From Sorghum bicolor (taxonomy: Eukaryota > Streptophyta > Magnoliopsida > Poales > Poaceae), in NCBI RefSeq assembly GCF_000003195.3, contig NC_012877.2, positions 30,612,966 through 30,676,965 on the forward strand: a DNA stretch of 64,000 nt. Reading direction: 5' to 3'. This document shows positions 1 through 13,316 of this stretch, piece after piece. Position numbers and translations under genes: made by a program. The notes beneath the pieces were generated by a model. The model made no database searches, was not told the origin of the DNA, and saw nothing but the letters and a program-made list of their open reading frames with translations. The first letter of the stretch is position 1. Each line of letters opens with the position of its first letter.

Positions 1-415
1 TATTTGCATCGTTTTGTATACGATTGCCGTGTAATTTGAATTCGAATTCTATTCGTGTCTGGTGTTAGCTCTTTGAGCAGGGTATAAATATAACCCTAGG
101 GACCTTGTAATAATCAATCAAGAAATCAATCAAACACAAGTTTTTACTCATATTCCAGCATCTACTCTTCGACGACTTCGTCATACTTTTTTCTTTTTAT
201 TACGAGTTCTTAGGAATTCGTCGACTTAAGCTCGGCGTGTTCTCGAGTTCCGCGTGAGTACCTCTTAGCCGTGACATCCGGGCGCATCGCTGTTGTCAGG
301 ACTGAAGTATTCGAGTTATCACCTTTGCCGATAGCAAGGTCAAATCGGCTGGCACGCCTTAACGTTTGAATTGGGTATTAGCCCTTTGTGTTTGCAGATC
401 AGTTTTGCATCAACA
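1..415 (+). mobile_element. 3' portion of an LTR (element lies mostly left of the window)
   Basis: This stretch is unlike the satellite that follows. It contains a TATA box, a leader-like downstream region and no long ORF, as expected for the U3-R-U5 part of a plant LTR. The satellite starts abruptly at about 416 in mid-monomer. The last bases before it read CAACA, a plausible LTR end. The left part and the second target-site copy are outside the window, so family and exact boundary are unproven. A solo LTR or the 3' LTR of a complete element are both possible. Confidence 0.6.
83..90 (+). promoter_or_regulatory. TATA box of the left-edge LTR
   Basis: TATAAATA sits in a short GC-flanked context (GGGTATAAATATAACC), and a CA/AT-rich leader begins about 25-35 bp downstream. 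This is the arrangement of an LTR promoter. No transcript evidence is available from sequence alone. Confidence 0.5.
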
Positions 416-3235
416 ATTTCTAAGCATATGGTACGTTCGATGCAATTCGTGCACCTATTTGCATCAAGATTAGCACTATCTCCAAACAAAGCAAAATGAG
501 CTTCCACTTGAGCCACTTCACGTAGGAGTACCATCGTGTGCGTCCAAAATAGTTTCTTAGCCTATGGTGCATTAGGGACAAACTGTGTACCTATCTTGCA
601 CCAAAACTAACACTATCTCTAGAGAGACCGAAGTGAGATTCTATATGACACACGTCATCTAGGAGTTCTATTGGGTGCTTCCAAATATATTTCGAAGCAT
701 ATGGCACGTTCCATGCAATTCGTGCACCTATCTTGCACCAAGATTACCACTATCTCCAAACAAAAGCAAACTAAGCTTCCACTTGAGCCCCTTTACCCAG
801 GAGTATCATCGGGTGCATCCAAAATGGTTTCTTAGCCTATGATGCATTAGGCGCAAACTATGTACCTATCTTGCACCAAAACTAACTCTGTCTCCAAACA
901 GACCGAAGCGAGATTCCATATGACACATGTCATCTAGGAGTTCTATTGGGGTGCGTCCAAATGGATTTCTTAGCATATGGTATGTTCCATGCAAACCGTG
1001 CACCTATCTTGCATCAAGATTAGCACAATCTCCAAACAGATCAAACCGACCTTCCACTTGAGCCTCTTCACCTAGGAGTATTATCCGGTCCTTCCATAAT
1101 GGTTTCTGAGCCTATGGTGCATTATGCGCAACCATGCACCAATCTTGCACCTAAACTAACACTATCTCCAAACAGATTGAAGCAAGATTCCGTATGACAC
1201 ACATGATCTAGGAGTTCTATCGGTGCATCCAAATTGATTTCCGAGAATGTGGTATGTTCCATGCAAACCGTACACCTATCTTGCATCAAGATTAGCACTA
1301 TCTCCAAACAGACCGAACCGAGCTTTCACTTCAGCCTCTTCACCTAGGAGTACCATCGGGAACTTCCACAACGGTTTCAGAGCCTATGGTGCACTCGGCA
1401 CAAACCAAGCACTTATCTTGCACCAAAACTAATACTATCTCCAACTGGACCAAATCGAGATTCCAAATGATACACTTCATCTAGTAGTTCTATTGGGGTG
1501 CGTCCAAATAGATTTCTTAGCATATGGTATGTTCCATACAAACCGTGCACCTATCTTGCATCAAGATTGGCACTATCTCCAAACAGATCGAACCGACCTT
1601 CCACTTGAGCCTCTTCACCTAGGATTATCATCTGGTGCTTCCATAATGGTTTCTGAGCCTATGGTGCATTATGCGCAAACCATGCACCAATCTTGCACCT
1701 AAACTGACACTGTCTCCAAACAGATTGAAGCGAGATAACATATGACACACATGATCTAGGAGTTCTATCGGGTGCGTCCAAATTAATTTCTGAGAATATG
1801 GCACGTTCCATGCAAACCATTCACCTATCTTTCATCAAGATTAGCACTATCTCCAAACAGACAAAACCGAGCTTTCACTTGAGCCTCTTCACCTAGGAGT
1901 ACCATCGGGAACTTCCATAACAATTTCTAAGCCTATGGTGCACTGGGCACAAACCATGCAACTATCTTGCACCAAAACTAATACTATCTCCAACTGGACC
2001 GAAATGAGATTCCATATGATACACTTCATCTAGTAGTTCCATCGGGTTTGTCCAAATTGATTTTTGAGCATATGGTATGTTCTATGCAAATTGTGCACCT
2101 ATCTTGCATCAAGATTACAACTATCTCCAAACAGACAGAACCAAGATTCCACATGAGCCTCTTCACCAAGGAGTTTCATCGCGTGCGTCCATAATAGTTT
2201 CTTAGCCTATGGTGCATTAGGCACAAAACATGTACCTATCTTGCACCAAAACTAACACTATCTCCAAAGAGACCGAAGTGATATTCTATATGACACACGT
2301 CATCTTTGAGTTCTATTGGGTGCTTCCAAATATATTTCGAAGCATATGGTACGTTCCATGCAATTCGTGCACCTATCTTGCATCAAGATTAGCACTATCT
2401 CCAAACAAAGCAAACTGTGCTTCCACTTGAGCCCCTTTACCTAAGAGTATCATCAGGTGCATCCAAAATGGTTTCTTAGCCTATGATGCATTAGGCGCAA
2501 ACTGTGTACCTATCTTGCACCAAAACTAACACTATCTCCAAATAGACCGAAGTGAGATTCTATATGACATACGTCATCCAGGAGTTCTATTGTGTGCTTC
2601 CAAATATATTTCTAAGCATATGGTACGTTCGATGCAATTCGTGCACCTATCTTGCATCAATATTAGCACTATCTCCAAACAAAGCAAACTGAGCTTCCAC
2701 TTGAGCCCCTTTACCCAGGAGTATCATCGGGTGCATCCAAAATGGTTTCTTAGCCTATGATGCATTAGGCGCAAACTATGTACCTATCTTGCACCAAAAC
2801 TAACTCTGTCTCCAAACAGACCGAAGCGAGATTCCATATGACACATGTCATCTAGGAGTTCTATTGGGGTGCGTCCAAATGGATTTCTTAGCATATGGTA
2901 TGTTCCATGCAAACCGTGCACCTATCTTGCATCAAGATTAGCACAATCTCCAAACAGATCGAACCGACCTTCCACTTGAGCCTCTTCACCTAGGAGTATT
3001 ATCCGGTCCTTCCATAATGGTTTCTGAGCCTATGGTGCATTATGCGCAACCATGCACCAATCTTGCACCTAAACTAACACTGTCTCCAAACAGATTGAAG
3101 CAAGATTCCATATGACACACATGATCTAGGAGTTCTATCGGGTGCGTCCAAATTGATTTCCGAGAATGTGGTATGTTCCATGCAAACCGTACACCTATCT
3201 TGCTTCGAGATTAGCACTATCTCCAAACAGACCCA
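416..3235 (+). repeat. Centromeric-type satellite array, forward orientation, block 1
   Basis: The block is tandem ~137-139 bp monomers in alternating A and B types. A-type monomers carry CCTATGGTGCATTAGGC and TTGCACCAAAACTAAC. B-type monomers carry GCATATGGTACGTTCC and TTGCATCAAGATTAGC. An A+B dimer is about 275 bp. Longer-range similarity is visible, for example the TGATACACTTCATCTAGTAG variant at 1468 and 2017 (549 bp, four monomers apart). The block ends in an assembly gap. No gene is seen; short open frames on both strands are the satellite read in phase. The family assignment to the CEN38/SCEN-like satellite of sorghum and sugarcane is from memory. Confidence 0.9.
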
Positions 3236-3678
3236 NNNNNNNNNNNNNNNNNNNNNNNNNNNNNNNNNNNNNNNNNNNNNNNNNNNNNNNNNNNNNNNNN
3301 NNNNNNNNNNNNNNNNNNNNNNNNNNNNNNNNNNNNNNNNNNNNNNNNNNNNNNNNNNNNNNNNNNNNNNNNNNNNNNNNNNNNNNNNNNNNNNNNNNNN
3401 NNNNNNNNNNNNNNNNNNNNNNNNNNNNNNNNNNNNNNNNNNNNNNNNNNNNNNNNNNNNNNNNNNNNNNNNNNNNNNNNNNNNNNNNNNNNNNNNNNNN
3501 NNNNNNNNNNNNNNNNNNNNNNNNNNNNNNNNNNNNNNNNNNNNNNNNNNNNNNNNNNNNNNNNNNNNNNNNNNNNNNNNNNNNNNNNNNNNNNNNNNNN
3601 NNNNNNNNNNNNNNNNNNNNNNNNNNNNNNNNNNNNNNNNNNNNNNNNNNNNNNNNNNNNNNNNNNNNNNNNNNNNNN
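3236..3678. other. Assembly gap (443 N)
   Basis: A run of N inside the satellite. It directly abuts the first copy of the near-identical duplicated block at 3679, so the gap probably reflects a collapsed or unresolved repeat. Reading frames spanning it are artefacts. Confidence 0.99.
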
Positions 3679-5716
3679 GAGAGACTCCATATGGACACAC
3701 ATTATCTAAGAGTTTTCATTGGGTGCATCCAATTTGGTTTCCAAGCCTATGGTAGTTTCATACAAATCGTGCACCTATCTTGCATCAAGATTAGCACAAT
3801 CTCAAAACACACCGAACCTAGCTTGCACTTGAGCCTCTTCACCTAGGAGTATCATTCGGTGCTTCCACAATAATTTATGAGATTATGGTGCATTAGGCGC
3901 AAACTGTGCACCTATCTTCTACCGAAACTAACATTGTCTCCAAATGGACCGAAGCGAGATTACATATGACACATGTCAACTAGGAGTTCCATCGGGTGTG
4001 TCCAAATTGATTTCCTAGCATATGGTATGTTCCATGCAAACCGTGCAACTATCTTGTATCAAGATTTGCATTGTCTCCAAATAGACAAAACCGAGCTTCC
4101 ACTTGAGCCTATTCACCTAGGAGTACTATTGAGTGCATCAAAATGGTTTCTTAGACTATGTTGCATCGAAACTAACAGTATATCCAAAGGGATCAAAGTG
4201 AGATTCCATATGACACACATCATCTAGGAGTTCTATCGGGTGCATCCAAATTGATTTTCAAGTATATGGTACGTTCCATGCAAACCATGCACCTATCTTG
4301 CATGAATATTAGCACTATCTCCAAACAGACCGAGCCGAGCTTTCACTTGAGCCTCTTCACCAAGAAGTACCATCACGAGCTTCCACAACGGTTTTTGAGC
4401 CTATGGTGGATTAGGTGCAAACCGTGCACCTATCTTGCACCAAAACTAACACTATCTAAAAGTGGACTGAAATGAGATTCCATATGACACACGTCATCTA
4501 GGAGTTCCATTAGGTGCGTCAAAATTGATTTCTAAGCATATGTTACATTCCATGCAAACCGTGCACCTATCTTGCATCAAGATTAGCACTATCTCAAAAC
4601 AGATCAAACCAAACTTCCACTTGAGCCCCTTTCCCTAGGAGTACCATTAGGTGCGTCCAAAAAGGTTCTTAGCCTATGGTGCATTAGGCGCAAACCATTC
4701 ACCTATCTTCCACAGAAACTAATACTGTCTCAAAACAGACCAAAGCGAGATTCCATATGACACACATCATCTACTAGTTCCATCGGGTGCGTCCAAATTG
4801 ATTTCCAGAAATATTCTTTGACTACGCAAACCGTGCTCCTATCTTGCATCAAGATTACCACTATCTCCAAATAGACCAAACCGAACTTCCATTTGAGCCT
4901 CTTCAACTAGGAGTACCATCAGGTGCGTCCAAAATGGTTCTTAGCCTATGGTGCACTTGGTGCAAACCGTGCACCTATCTTGCACAGAAACTAACATTGT
5001 CTCCCAACACACCAAAGTGAGGTTCCATATGACACATGTCATCTACGTGTTCCATCAGGTGCATCTAAATTGATTTCCGAGCATATTCTATGTCCATGCA
5101 AACCGTGCTTCTATCTTGCATCAAGATTAACAGTATCTCCAAATAGACCAAACTGTGCTTCCACTTGAGCCTCTTCACCTAGGATTACCATCAAGTGCAT
5201 CCAAAATGGTTTCTTAGACTATGGTGAATTAGGCGAAAACTGTGCACCTATCTTGCACCTAAACTAACACTATGTTCAAATGAATCGAAGTGATTCCATG
5301 TGACACACATCATCTAGGAGTTCTATCGGGTGCGTCCAAATTGATTTTTGTGAATATACTATCTTCAACTGGACCGAAGCGAGATTCCATATGACAAACT
5401 TCAGCTAGTAGTTCCATCAGGTGCCTCTAGTAGTTCCATTGGGTGTGTCCACATTGATTTCTAAGCATATGGTACGTTCAAAGCAAATCGTGCGCCTATC
5501 ATACATCAAGATGAGAACTATCTCCAAACAGACCAAACCAAGCTTCCACTTGAGCCTCTTCACCAAGGAGTACCACCGGGTGCGTCCAAAATGGTTTCTT
5601 AGACTATGGTGCATTAGGTGCAAACCGTGCACCTATCTTGCACCAAAACTAACACTATCTCCAAATAGACCAAAGCAAAATTCCAAATGACGCACATCAT
5701 CTAGGAGTTCCATCGG
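3679..5716 (+). repeat. Duplicated satellite segment, copy 1
   Basis: This matches 6760-8796 at an offset of about 3,080 bp with only a handful of differences noticed by eye. Examples are a C/T at 5108/8188, a C/A at 5463/8543 and a C/T at 5577/8657, plus small indels right beside the gap. Similarity falls back to ordinary monomer-level divergence after about 5716. The left end is hidden in the N gap. Confidence 0.85.
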
Positions 5717-6759
5717 GTTTGTCCAAATTGATTTCTAGGCATATGGTATGTTCCATGCAAACCGTGCACCTATCTTGCATCAAGATTAGAACTATCTCCA
5801 AACAGAAAGAACCAAGATTCCACTTGAGCCTCTTCACCAAGGAGTACCATCGTGTGCATCCAAAATAGTTTCTTAGCCTATGGTGCATTAGGCACAAACC
5901 GTGTACCTATCTTGCATAGAAACTAACACTATCTCCAAAGAGACCGAAGTGAGATTCTATATGACACACGTCATCTAGGAGTTCTAATGGGTGCTTCCAA
6001 ATATATTTCTATGCATATGGTACGTTCGATGCAATTCGTGCACCTATCTTGCACCAAGTTTAGCACTATCTCCAACCAAAGCAAACTGAGCTTCCACTTG
6101 AGCCCCTTGGAGATAGTGTTCCACCGGGTGTGGCCAAATTGATTTCTGAGCATATGGTATGTACCATGCAAACCGTGCACCTAATCTAACACTGTCTCCA
6201 AACAGATTGAAGCAAGATTCCACATGAGCCTCTTCACCAAGGAGTACCATCGCATGCGTCCAAAACAGTTTCTTAGCCTATGTTCCACGCAAACCGTGCT
6301 CCTATCTTGCATCAAGGTTAGCACTATCTCCAAACAGACCATACCGTGCTTCCATTTGAACCTATTCTCCTAGGAGTACCATTGGGTGCGTCCAAAATAG
6401 TTTCTTAGCCTATGGTGCATTAGGCACAAACCGTACACCTATCTTGCACCGAAACTAACACTGTCTCCAAATGGACCGAAGGGAGATTCCATATGACACA
6501 CGTCATCAAGGAGTTCTATTAGGTGTGTCCAAATTGATTTCTAAGCATATGATACGTACCATGCAAACCGTGCACCTATTTTACATCAAGATTAGCACTA
6601 TCTCCAAACAGACCAAACTAAGCTTCCACTTGAGCCTCTTCACCTAGGAGTACCCTCAGGTGTGTCCAAAATGATTTTGGAGCCTATGGTTCATTTGGTG
6701 CAAACCGTGCAGTGCACCTTTATTACACCAAAACTAACATTGTCTCTAAACAGACCGAA

Positions 6760-8796
6760 GAGAGACTCCATATGACACACATTATCTAAGAGTTTCATTG
6801 GGTGCATCCAATTTGGTTTCCAAGCCTATGGTAGTTTCCATACAAATCGTGCACCTATCTTGCATCAAGATTAGCACAATCTCAAAACACACCGAACCTA
6901 GCTTGCACTTGAGCCTCTTCACCTAGGAGTATCATTCGGTGCTTCCACAATAATTTATGAGATTATGGTGCATTAGGCGCAAACTGTGCACCTATCTTCT
7001 ACCGAAACTAACATTGTCTCCAAATGGACCGAAGCGAGATTACATATGACACATGTCAACTAGGAGTTCCATCGGGTGTGTCCAAATTGATTTCCTAGCA
7101 TATGGTATGTTCCATGCAAACCGTGCAACTATCTTGTATCAAGATTTGCATTGTCTCCAAATAGACAAAACCGAGCTTCCACTTGAGCCTATTCACCTAG
7201 GAGTACTATTGAGTGCATCAAAATGGTTTCTTAGACTATGTTGCATCGAAACTAACAGTATATCCAAAGGGATCAAAGTGAGATTCCATATGACACACAT
7301 CATCTAGGAGTTCTATCGGGTGCATCCAAATTGATTTTCAAGTATATGGTACGTTCCATGCAAACCATGCACCTATCTTGCATGAATATTAGCACTATCT
7401 CCAAACAGACCGAGCCGAGCTTTCACTTGAGCCTCTTCACCAAGAAGTACCATCACGAGCTTCCACAACGGTTTTTGAGCCTATGGTGGATTAGGTGCAA
7501 ACCGTGCACCTATCTTGCACCAAAACTAACACTATCTAAAAGTGGACTGAAATGAGATTCCATATGACACACGTCATCTAGGAGTTCCATTAGGTGCGTC
7601 AAAATTGATTTCTAAGCATATGTTACATTCCATGCAAACCGTGCACCTATCTTGCATCAAGATTAGCACTATCTCAAAACAGATCAAACCAAACTTCCAC
7701 TTGAGCCCCTTTCCCTAGGAGTACCATTAGGTGCGTCCAAAAAGGTTCTTAGCCTATGGTGCATTAGGCGCAAACCATTCACCTATCTTCCACAGAAACT
7801 AATACTGTCTCAAAACAGACCAAAGCGAGATTCCATATGACACACATCATCTACTAGTTCCATCGGGTGCGTCCAAATTGATTTCCAGAAATATTCTTTG
7901 ACTACGCAAACCGTGCTCCTATCTTGCATCAAGATTACCACTATCTCCAAATAGACCAAACCGAACTTCCATTTGAGCCTCTTCAACTAGGAGTACCATC
8001 AGGTGCGTCCAAAATGGTTCTTAGCCTATGGTGCACTTGGTGCAAACCGTGCACCTATCTTGCACAGAAACTAACATTGTCTCCCAACACACCAAAGTGA
8101 GGTTCCATATGACACATGTCATCTACGTGTTCCATCAGGTGCATCTAAATTGATTTCCGAGCATATTCTATGTCCATGCAAACCGTGCTCCTATCTTGCA
8201 TCAAGATTAACAGTATCTCCAAATAGACCAAACTGTGCTTCCACTTGAGCCTCTTCACCTAGGATTACCATCAAGTGCATCCAAAATGGTTTCTTAGACT
8301 ATGGTGAATTAGGCGAAAACTGTGCACCTATCTTGCACCTAAACTAACACTATGTTCAAATGAATCGAAGTGATTCCATGTGACACACATCATCTAGGAG
8401 TTCTATCGGGTGCGTCCAAATTGATTTTTGTGAATATACTATCTTCAACTGGACCGAAGCGAGATTCCATATGACAAACTTCAGCTAGTAGTTCCATCAG
8501 GTGCCTCTAGTAGTTCCATTGGGTGTGTCCACATTGATTTCTAAGAATATGGTACGTTCAAAGCAAATCGTGCGCCTATCATACATCAAGATGAGAACTA
8601 TCTCCAAACAGACCAAACCAAGCTTCCACTTGAGCCTCTTCACCAAGGAGTACCACTGGGTGCGTCCAAAATGGTTTCTTAGACTATGGTGCATTAGGTG
8701 CAAACCGTGCACCTATCTTGCACCAAAACTAACACTATCTCCAAATAGACCAAAGCAAAATTCCAAATGACGCACATCATCTAGGAGTTCCATCGG
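6760..8796 (+). repeat. Duplicated satellite segment, copy 2
   Basis: Partner of 3679-5716, same orientation. About 1,040 bp of less similar satellite (5717-6759) separates the two copies. The identity is far above that between neighbouring monomers, which indicates recent unequal exchange or gene conversion, or an assembly duplication next to the gap. Confidence 0.85.
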
Positions 8797-11700
8797 GTGT
8801 GTCCAAATTGATTTCCGAGCATATGGTATGTTCCATGTAAACCATGCACCTATCTTGCATCAAGATTAGCACTATATCCAAACAGACCAAACCAAGCTTT
8901 CACTTCAGCCTCTTCACCGAGGAGTACAATCGGGTGCTTCCACAATAGTTTCGACCCTATGGTGCATTAGGCGCAAACCGTGCACCTATCTTGCACTGAA
9001 ACTAACATTGTCTCTAAATAGACCAAAGCGAGACTCGATATGACACACATCATCTAAGAGTTCTATTGGGTGTGTATAAATTGATTTCTAGGCATATGGT
9101 ATGTTACATGCAAACCGTGCACCTATCTTACATCAAGATTAGCACTATCTCCAAACAGACCGAACCGAGCTTCCACATCAGCCTCTTCACCTAGGAGTAT
9201 CATCGGGTGCTTCCACAATGGTGTCTAAGCTTATGGTGCATTAGGCGCAAACCATGTACCTATCTTGCACTGATACTAACATTGTCTCCAAACGGACCGA
9301 AGTAAAATTCTATATGACACACATTATCTAGGAGTTCTATCGGGTGCGTCAAAATTGATTTCCGAGCATATGGAACGTTCCATGCAAACCGAGCACCTAT
9401 CTTGCATCAAGATTAGCACTATATCCAAATCGAGCTTCTACTTGAGCCCCTCTACCTAGGAGTAACGTCACGTGCGTCCAAAATGGTTTTTCTTAGCCTA
9501 TGGTGCATTAGGCACAAACCGTGTACCTATCTTGCACCGAAACTAACACTATCTCCAAAGAGACCGAAGTGAGATTCTATATGACACACGTCAACTAGGA
9601 GTTCTATTGGGTGCTTCCAAAAGATTTCTAAGCATATAGTAAGTTCCATGTAATTCGTGCACCTATCTTGCATCAAGATTAGCACTATCTCAAAACCGAG
9701 CTTCCACTTGAGCCCCTTTATCTAGGAGTACCATCGTGTGCGTCCAAAACGGTTTCTTAGCCTATGGTGCATTAGGCACAAACCATGTACCTATCTTGCA
9801 CCGAAACGAACACTATCTCCAAAGAGACCGAAGTGAGATTCGATATGACACACGTCATCTAGGAGTTCTATTGGGTGCTTCCAAATAGATTTCTAAGCAT
9901 ATGGTACATTCCATGCAATTCATGCACCTATCTTTCATCAAGATTAGCATTATCTCCAAACAGACCAAACTGATCTTCCACTTGAGCCCCTTTACCTTGG
10001 AGTATCATTGGGTACATCCCAAATGGTTTCTTAGCCTATGACGCATTAGGCCCAAACTGTGTACCTATCTTGCACCAAAACTAACTCTGTCTCCAAACAG
10101 ATTGAAGCAAGATTCCATATGACACATGTCATCTAGGAGTTCTATTGGGGTGCGTCCAATTGGATTTCCTAGCATATAGTACGTTCTATGCAAACCATGC
10201 ACCCATCTTGCATCAAGATTAGCAGTATCTCCAAACAGATCGAACCGAACTTCCACTTGAGCCTCTTCACCTAGGAGTATCATCGGGTGCTTCCACAATG
10301 GTTTTTGAGCCTATGGTGCATTATGCGCAAACCATGCACCAATCTTGCACCTAATCTAACACTGTCTCGAAACAAAGAAGCGAGATTCCATATGATACAC
10401 ATCATCTAGGAGTTCTATCGGGTGCGTCCAAATTGATTTTTGTGAATATACTATCTTCAACTGCACCAAAGCGAGATTCCATATGAGAAACTTCAGCTAG
10501 CAGTTCCATCGGGTGCCTCTAGCAGTTCCATCGGGTGTGTCCACATTGATTTCTAAGCATATGGTACGTTCCATGCAAATCGTGCGCCTATCATACACCC
10601 AGATGAGAACTATCTCCAAACAGACCAAACCAAGCTTAAACTTGAGCCTCTTCACGAAGGAGTACCACCGGGTGCGTCCAAAATGGTTTCTTAGACTATG
10701 GTGCATTAGGTGCAAACCGTGCACCTATCTTGCACCAAAACTAACACTATCTCCAAATGGACCAAAGCAAAATTCCATATGACGCACATCATCTAGGAGT
10801 TCTATCAGGTGTGTCCAAATTGATTTCCGTGCATATGGTATGTTCCATGCAAACCATGCACCTATCTTGCATCAAGATTAGCACTATATCGAAACAGACC
10901 AAACCGAGCTTTCACTTGAGCCTCTTCACCTAGGAGTACAATCGGGTGCTTCCACAATAGTTTCGACCCTATGGTGCATTAGGCGCAAACCGTGCACATA
11001 TCTTGCACTGAAACTAACATTGTCTCTAAATAGACCAAAGCGAGACTCCATATGACACACATCATCTAAGAGTTCTATTGGGTGCGTATGAATTGATATG
11101 GTATGTTACATGCAAACCGTGCACCTATCTTACATCAAGATTAGCACTATCTCCAAACAGACCGAGCCGAGCTTCCACATCAGCCTCTTCACCTAGGAGT
11201 ATCATCGGGTGCTTCCACAATGGTGTCTAAGCTTATGGTGCATTAGGCGCAAACCGTGTACCTATCTTGCACTAATACTAACATTGTCTCCAAACGGACC
11301 GAAGCGAGATTCTATGTGACACACATTATCTAGGAGTTCTATCGGGTGCGTCGAAATTGATTTCCGAGCATATGGAACGTTCCAAGCAAACTGTGCACCT
11401 ATCTTGCATCAAGATTAGCACTATATCCATATCGAGGTTCTACTTGAGCCCCTCTACCTAGGAGTAACATCACGTGCGTCCAAAATGGTTCTTAGCTTAT
11501 GGTGCATTAGCCACAAACCATGTACCTATCTTGCACCGAAACTAACACTATCTTCAAAGAGACCGAAGTGAGATTCTATATGACACATGTCAACTAGGAG
11601 ATCTATTGGGTGCGTCCAAAAAGATTTCTAAGCATATAGTACGTTTCATGTAATTCGTGCACCTATCTTGCATCAAGATTAGCACTATCTCAAAACCGAG

Positions 11701-12383
11701 CTTCCACTTGAGCCCCTTTACCTAGGAGTACCATCGTGTGCGTCCAAAACGGTTTCTTAGCCTATGGTGCAATGGGCACAAACCATGTACCTATCTTGCA
11801 CCGAAACTAACACTATCTCCAAAGAGACCGATGTGAGATTCTATGTGACACACGTCATCTAGGAGTTCTATTGGGTGCTGCCAAATAGAATTCTAAGCAT
11901 GTGGTACATTCCATGCAATTCATGCACATATCTTTCATCAAGATTAGCACTATCTCCAAACAGACCAAACTGAGCTTCCACTTGAGCCCCTTTACCCAGG
12001 AGTATCATCGGGTACATCCCAAATGGATTCTTAGCCTATGATGCATTAGGCCCAAACTGTGTACCTATCTTGCACCAAAACTAACTATATCTCCAAACAG
12101 ACCGAAGCGAGATTCCATATGACACATGTCATCTAGGAGTTCTATTGGGGTGCGTCCAAATGGATTTCTTAGCAAATGGTACGCTCCATGCAAACTGTTC
12201 ACCCATCTTGCATCAAGATTAGCAGTATCTCCAAACAGATCGAACCGACCTTCCACTTGAGCCTCTTCACCTAGGAGTATCATCGGGTGCTTCCACAATG
12301 GTTTTTGAGCCTATGGTGCATTATGCGCAAACCATGCACCAATCTTGCACCTAAACTAACACTGTCTCGAAACAATGAAGCGA
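8429..12383 (+). repeat. ~2.01 kb higher-order repeat, two tandem copies
   Basis: The marker is a hybrid monomer in which the start of a B-type monomer (TGTGAATATA) is fused to the middle of an A-type monomer (CTATCTTCAACTG). It occurs at 8429 and 10441, 2,012 bp apart, and downstream variants stay in step. A 13-bp deletion at about 11095 reduces the offset to 2,000 bp. A third copy resumes at 14961 after the gap and the inverted-repeat insertion, and loses about one dimer near 16361. Confidence 0.75.
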
Positions 12384-12633
12384 NNNNNNNNNNNNNNNNN
12401 NNNNNNNNNNNNNNNNNNNNNNNNNNNNNNNNNNNNNNNNNNNNNNNNNNNNNNNNNNNNNNNNNNNNNNNNNNNNNNNNNNNNNNNNNNNNNNNNNNNN
12501 NNNNNNNNNNNNNNNNNNNNNNNNNNNNNNNNNNNNNNNNNNNNNNNNNNNNNNNNNNNNNNNNNNNNNNNNNNNNNNNNNNNNNNNNNNNNNNNNNNNN
12601 NNNNNNNNNNNNNNNNNNNNNNNNNNNNNNNNN
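12384..12633. other. Assembly gap (250 N)
   Basis: The gap hides the left boundary of the inverted-repeat insertion. From the ~2.01 kb period, the next hybrid-monomer junction would fall near 12453, inside the gap. That is where the satellite phase resumes after the insertion at 14961. Confidence 0.99.
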
Positions 12634-13316
12634 AAATTTTTGCAAGTTTTCAAAATAGAAGAAAATAATTAATTGTGTAGTTTTGTGCTCATAAAAATAT
12701 AGAAAAAAATATTTTTTATAAAATTAAAATTTATCATAGGGTTTAGCAACATTGTTGTGCATACATGCTGGTGCATATGTTTTAATATGATGTTTGTTTG
12801 TTGCTCCTTTGTGTATTGAGAGTGAGAAAAAAAATCTTTAAAATGCATTTAATTAGTAGGTCAATCATACTCGTCTGACACGTCTTTCCGTTTTTCTACA
12901 ATCAAACTCCTTGACTCTCAGCTTATGCTTTCATTTGGAGTTTCTCAAAATCTTTTATTTCAAATCACTCCTTCCAGTTCCTTATCCGTCAACCAATCTG
13001 TAAAAACTGACCAAGAATTATTCCAACATTTTTTGTGGAACTTGTTCCCACTTGACTGTGAGCATAATCTAATTTTTAGATGCTCTGAATTATCTTATCA
13101 TGAGTTCCAAATACTTTATTTGGGTTCCTAGTGTCTCTAAGAATTTTTTCCGTAAATTTTCAAAACTTTCGGAGTATTTTTATGGTTTAAATAATAATTC
13201 TAGACTTTCTAGAAATATTTTATTCACAAAAATAATTAATAATAAATCTTTCTTTTTACCCCAACGTCCAAGCCATGATCTCAAATGCCAATGTATTTTT
13301 TTTTACTAGTGGGCTT
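12634..13316 (+). repeat. Inverted-repeat arm 1
   Basis: Reverse complement of 14255-14952. Most of the length matches closely, including the arm tip and the loop-proximal ACTAGTGGGCTT. A patch around 13130-13200 is clearly divergent between the arms. The outer tip is missing in the N gap. Confidence 0.85.

Larger units (their letters stand above)
3679..12383 (+). repeat. Satellite array, forward orientation, block 2
   Basis: This is the same A/B dimeric satellite, with no interspersed gene or mobile element. It contains a ~2.0 kb near-identical duplication at ~3.08 kb spacing, and a ~2.01 kb higher-order repeat marked by a truncated hybrid monomer at 5349, 8429 and 10441. It ends in the second assembly gap. 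Confidence 0.9.

Noticed and set aside
3074..3846. Long frames of 160-226 codons around 3.1-3.8 kb
   Set aside because: They are open only because they cross the 443-N gap.
12280..12668. Frames of ~100-120 codons around 12.3-12.7 kb
   Set aside because: They span the 250-N gap and join satellite to the inverted-repeat insertion.
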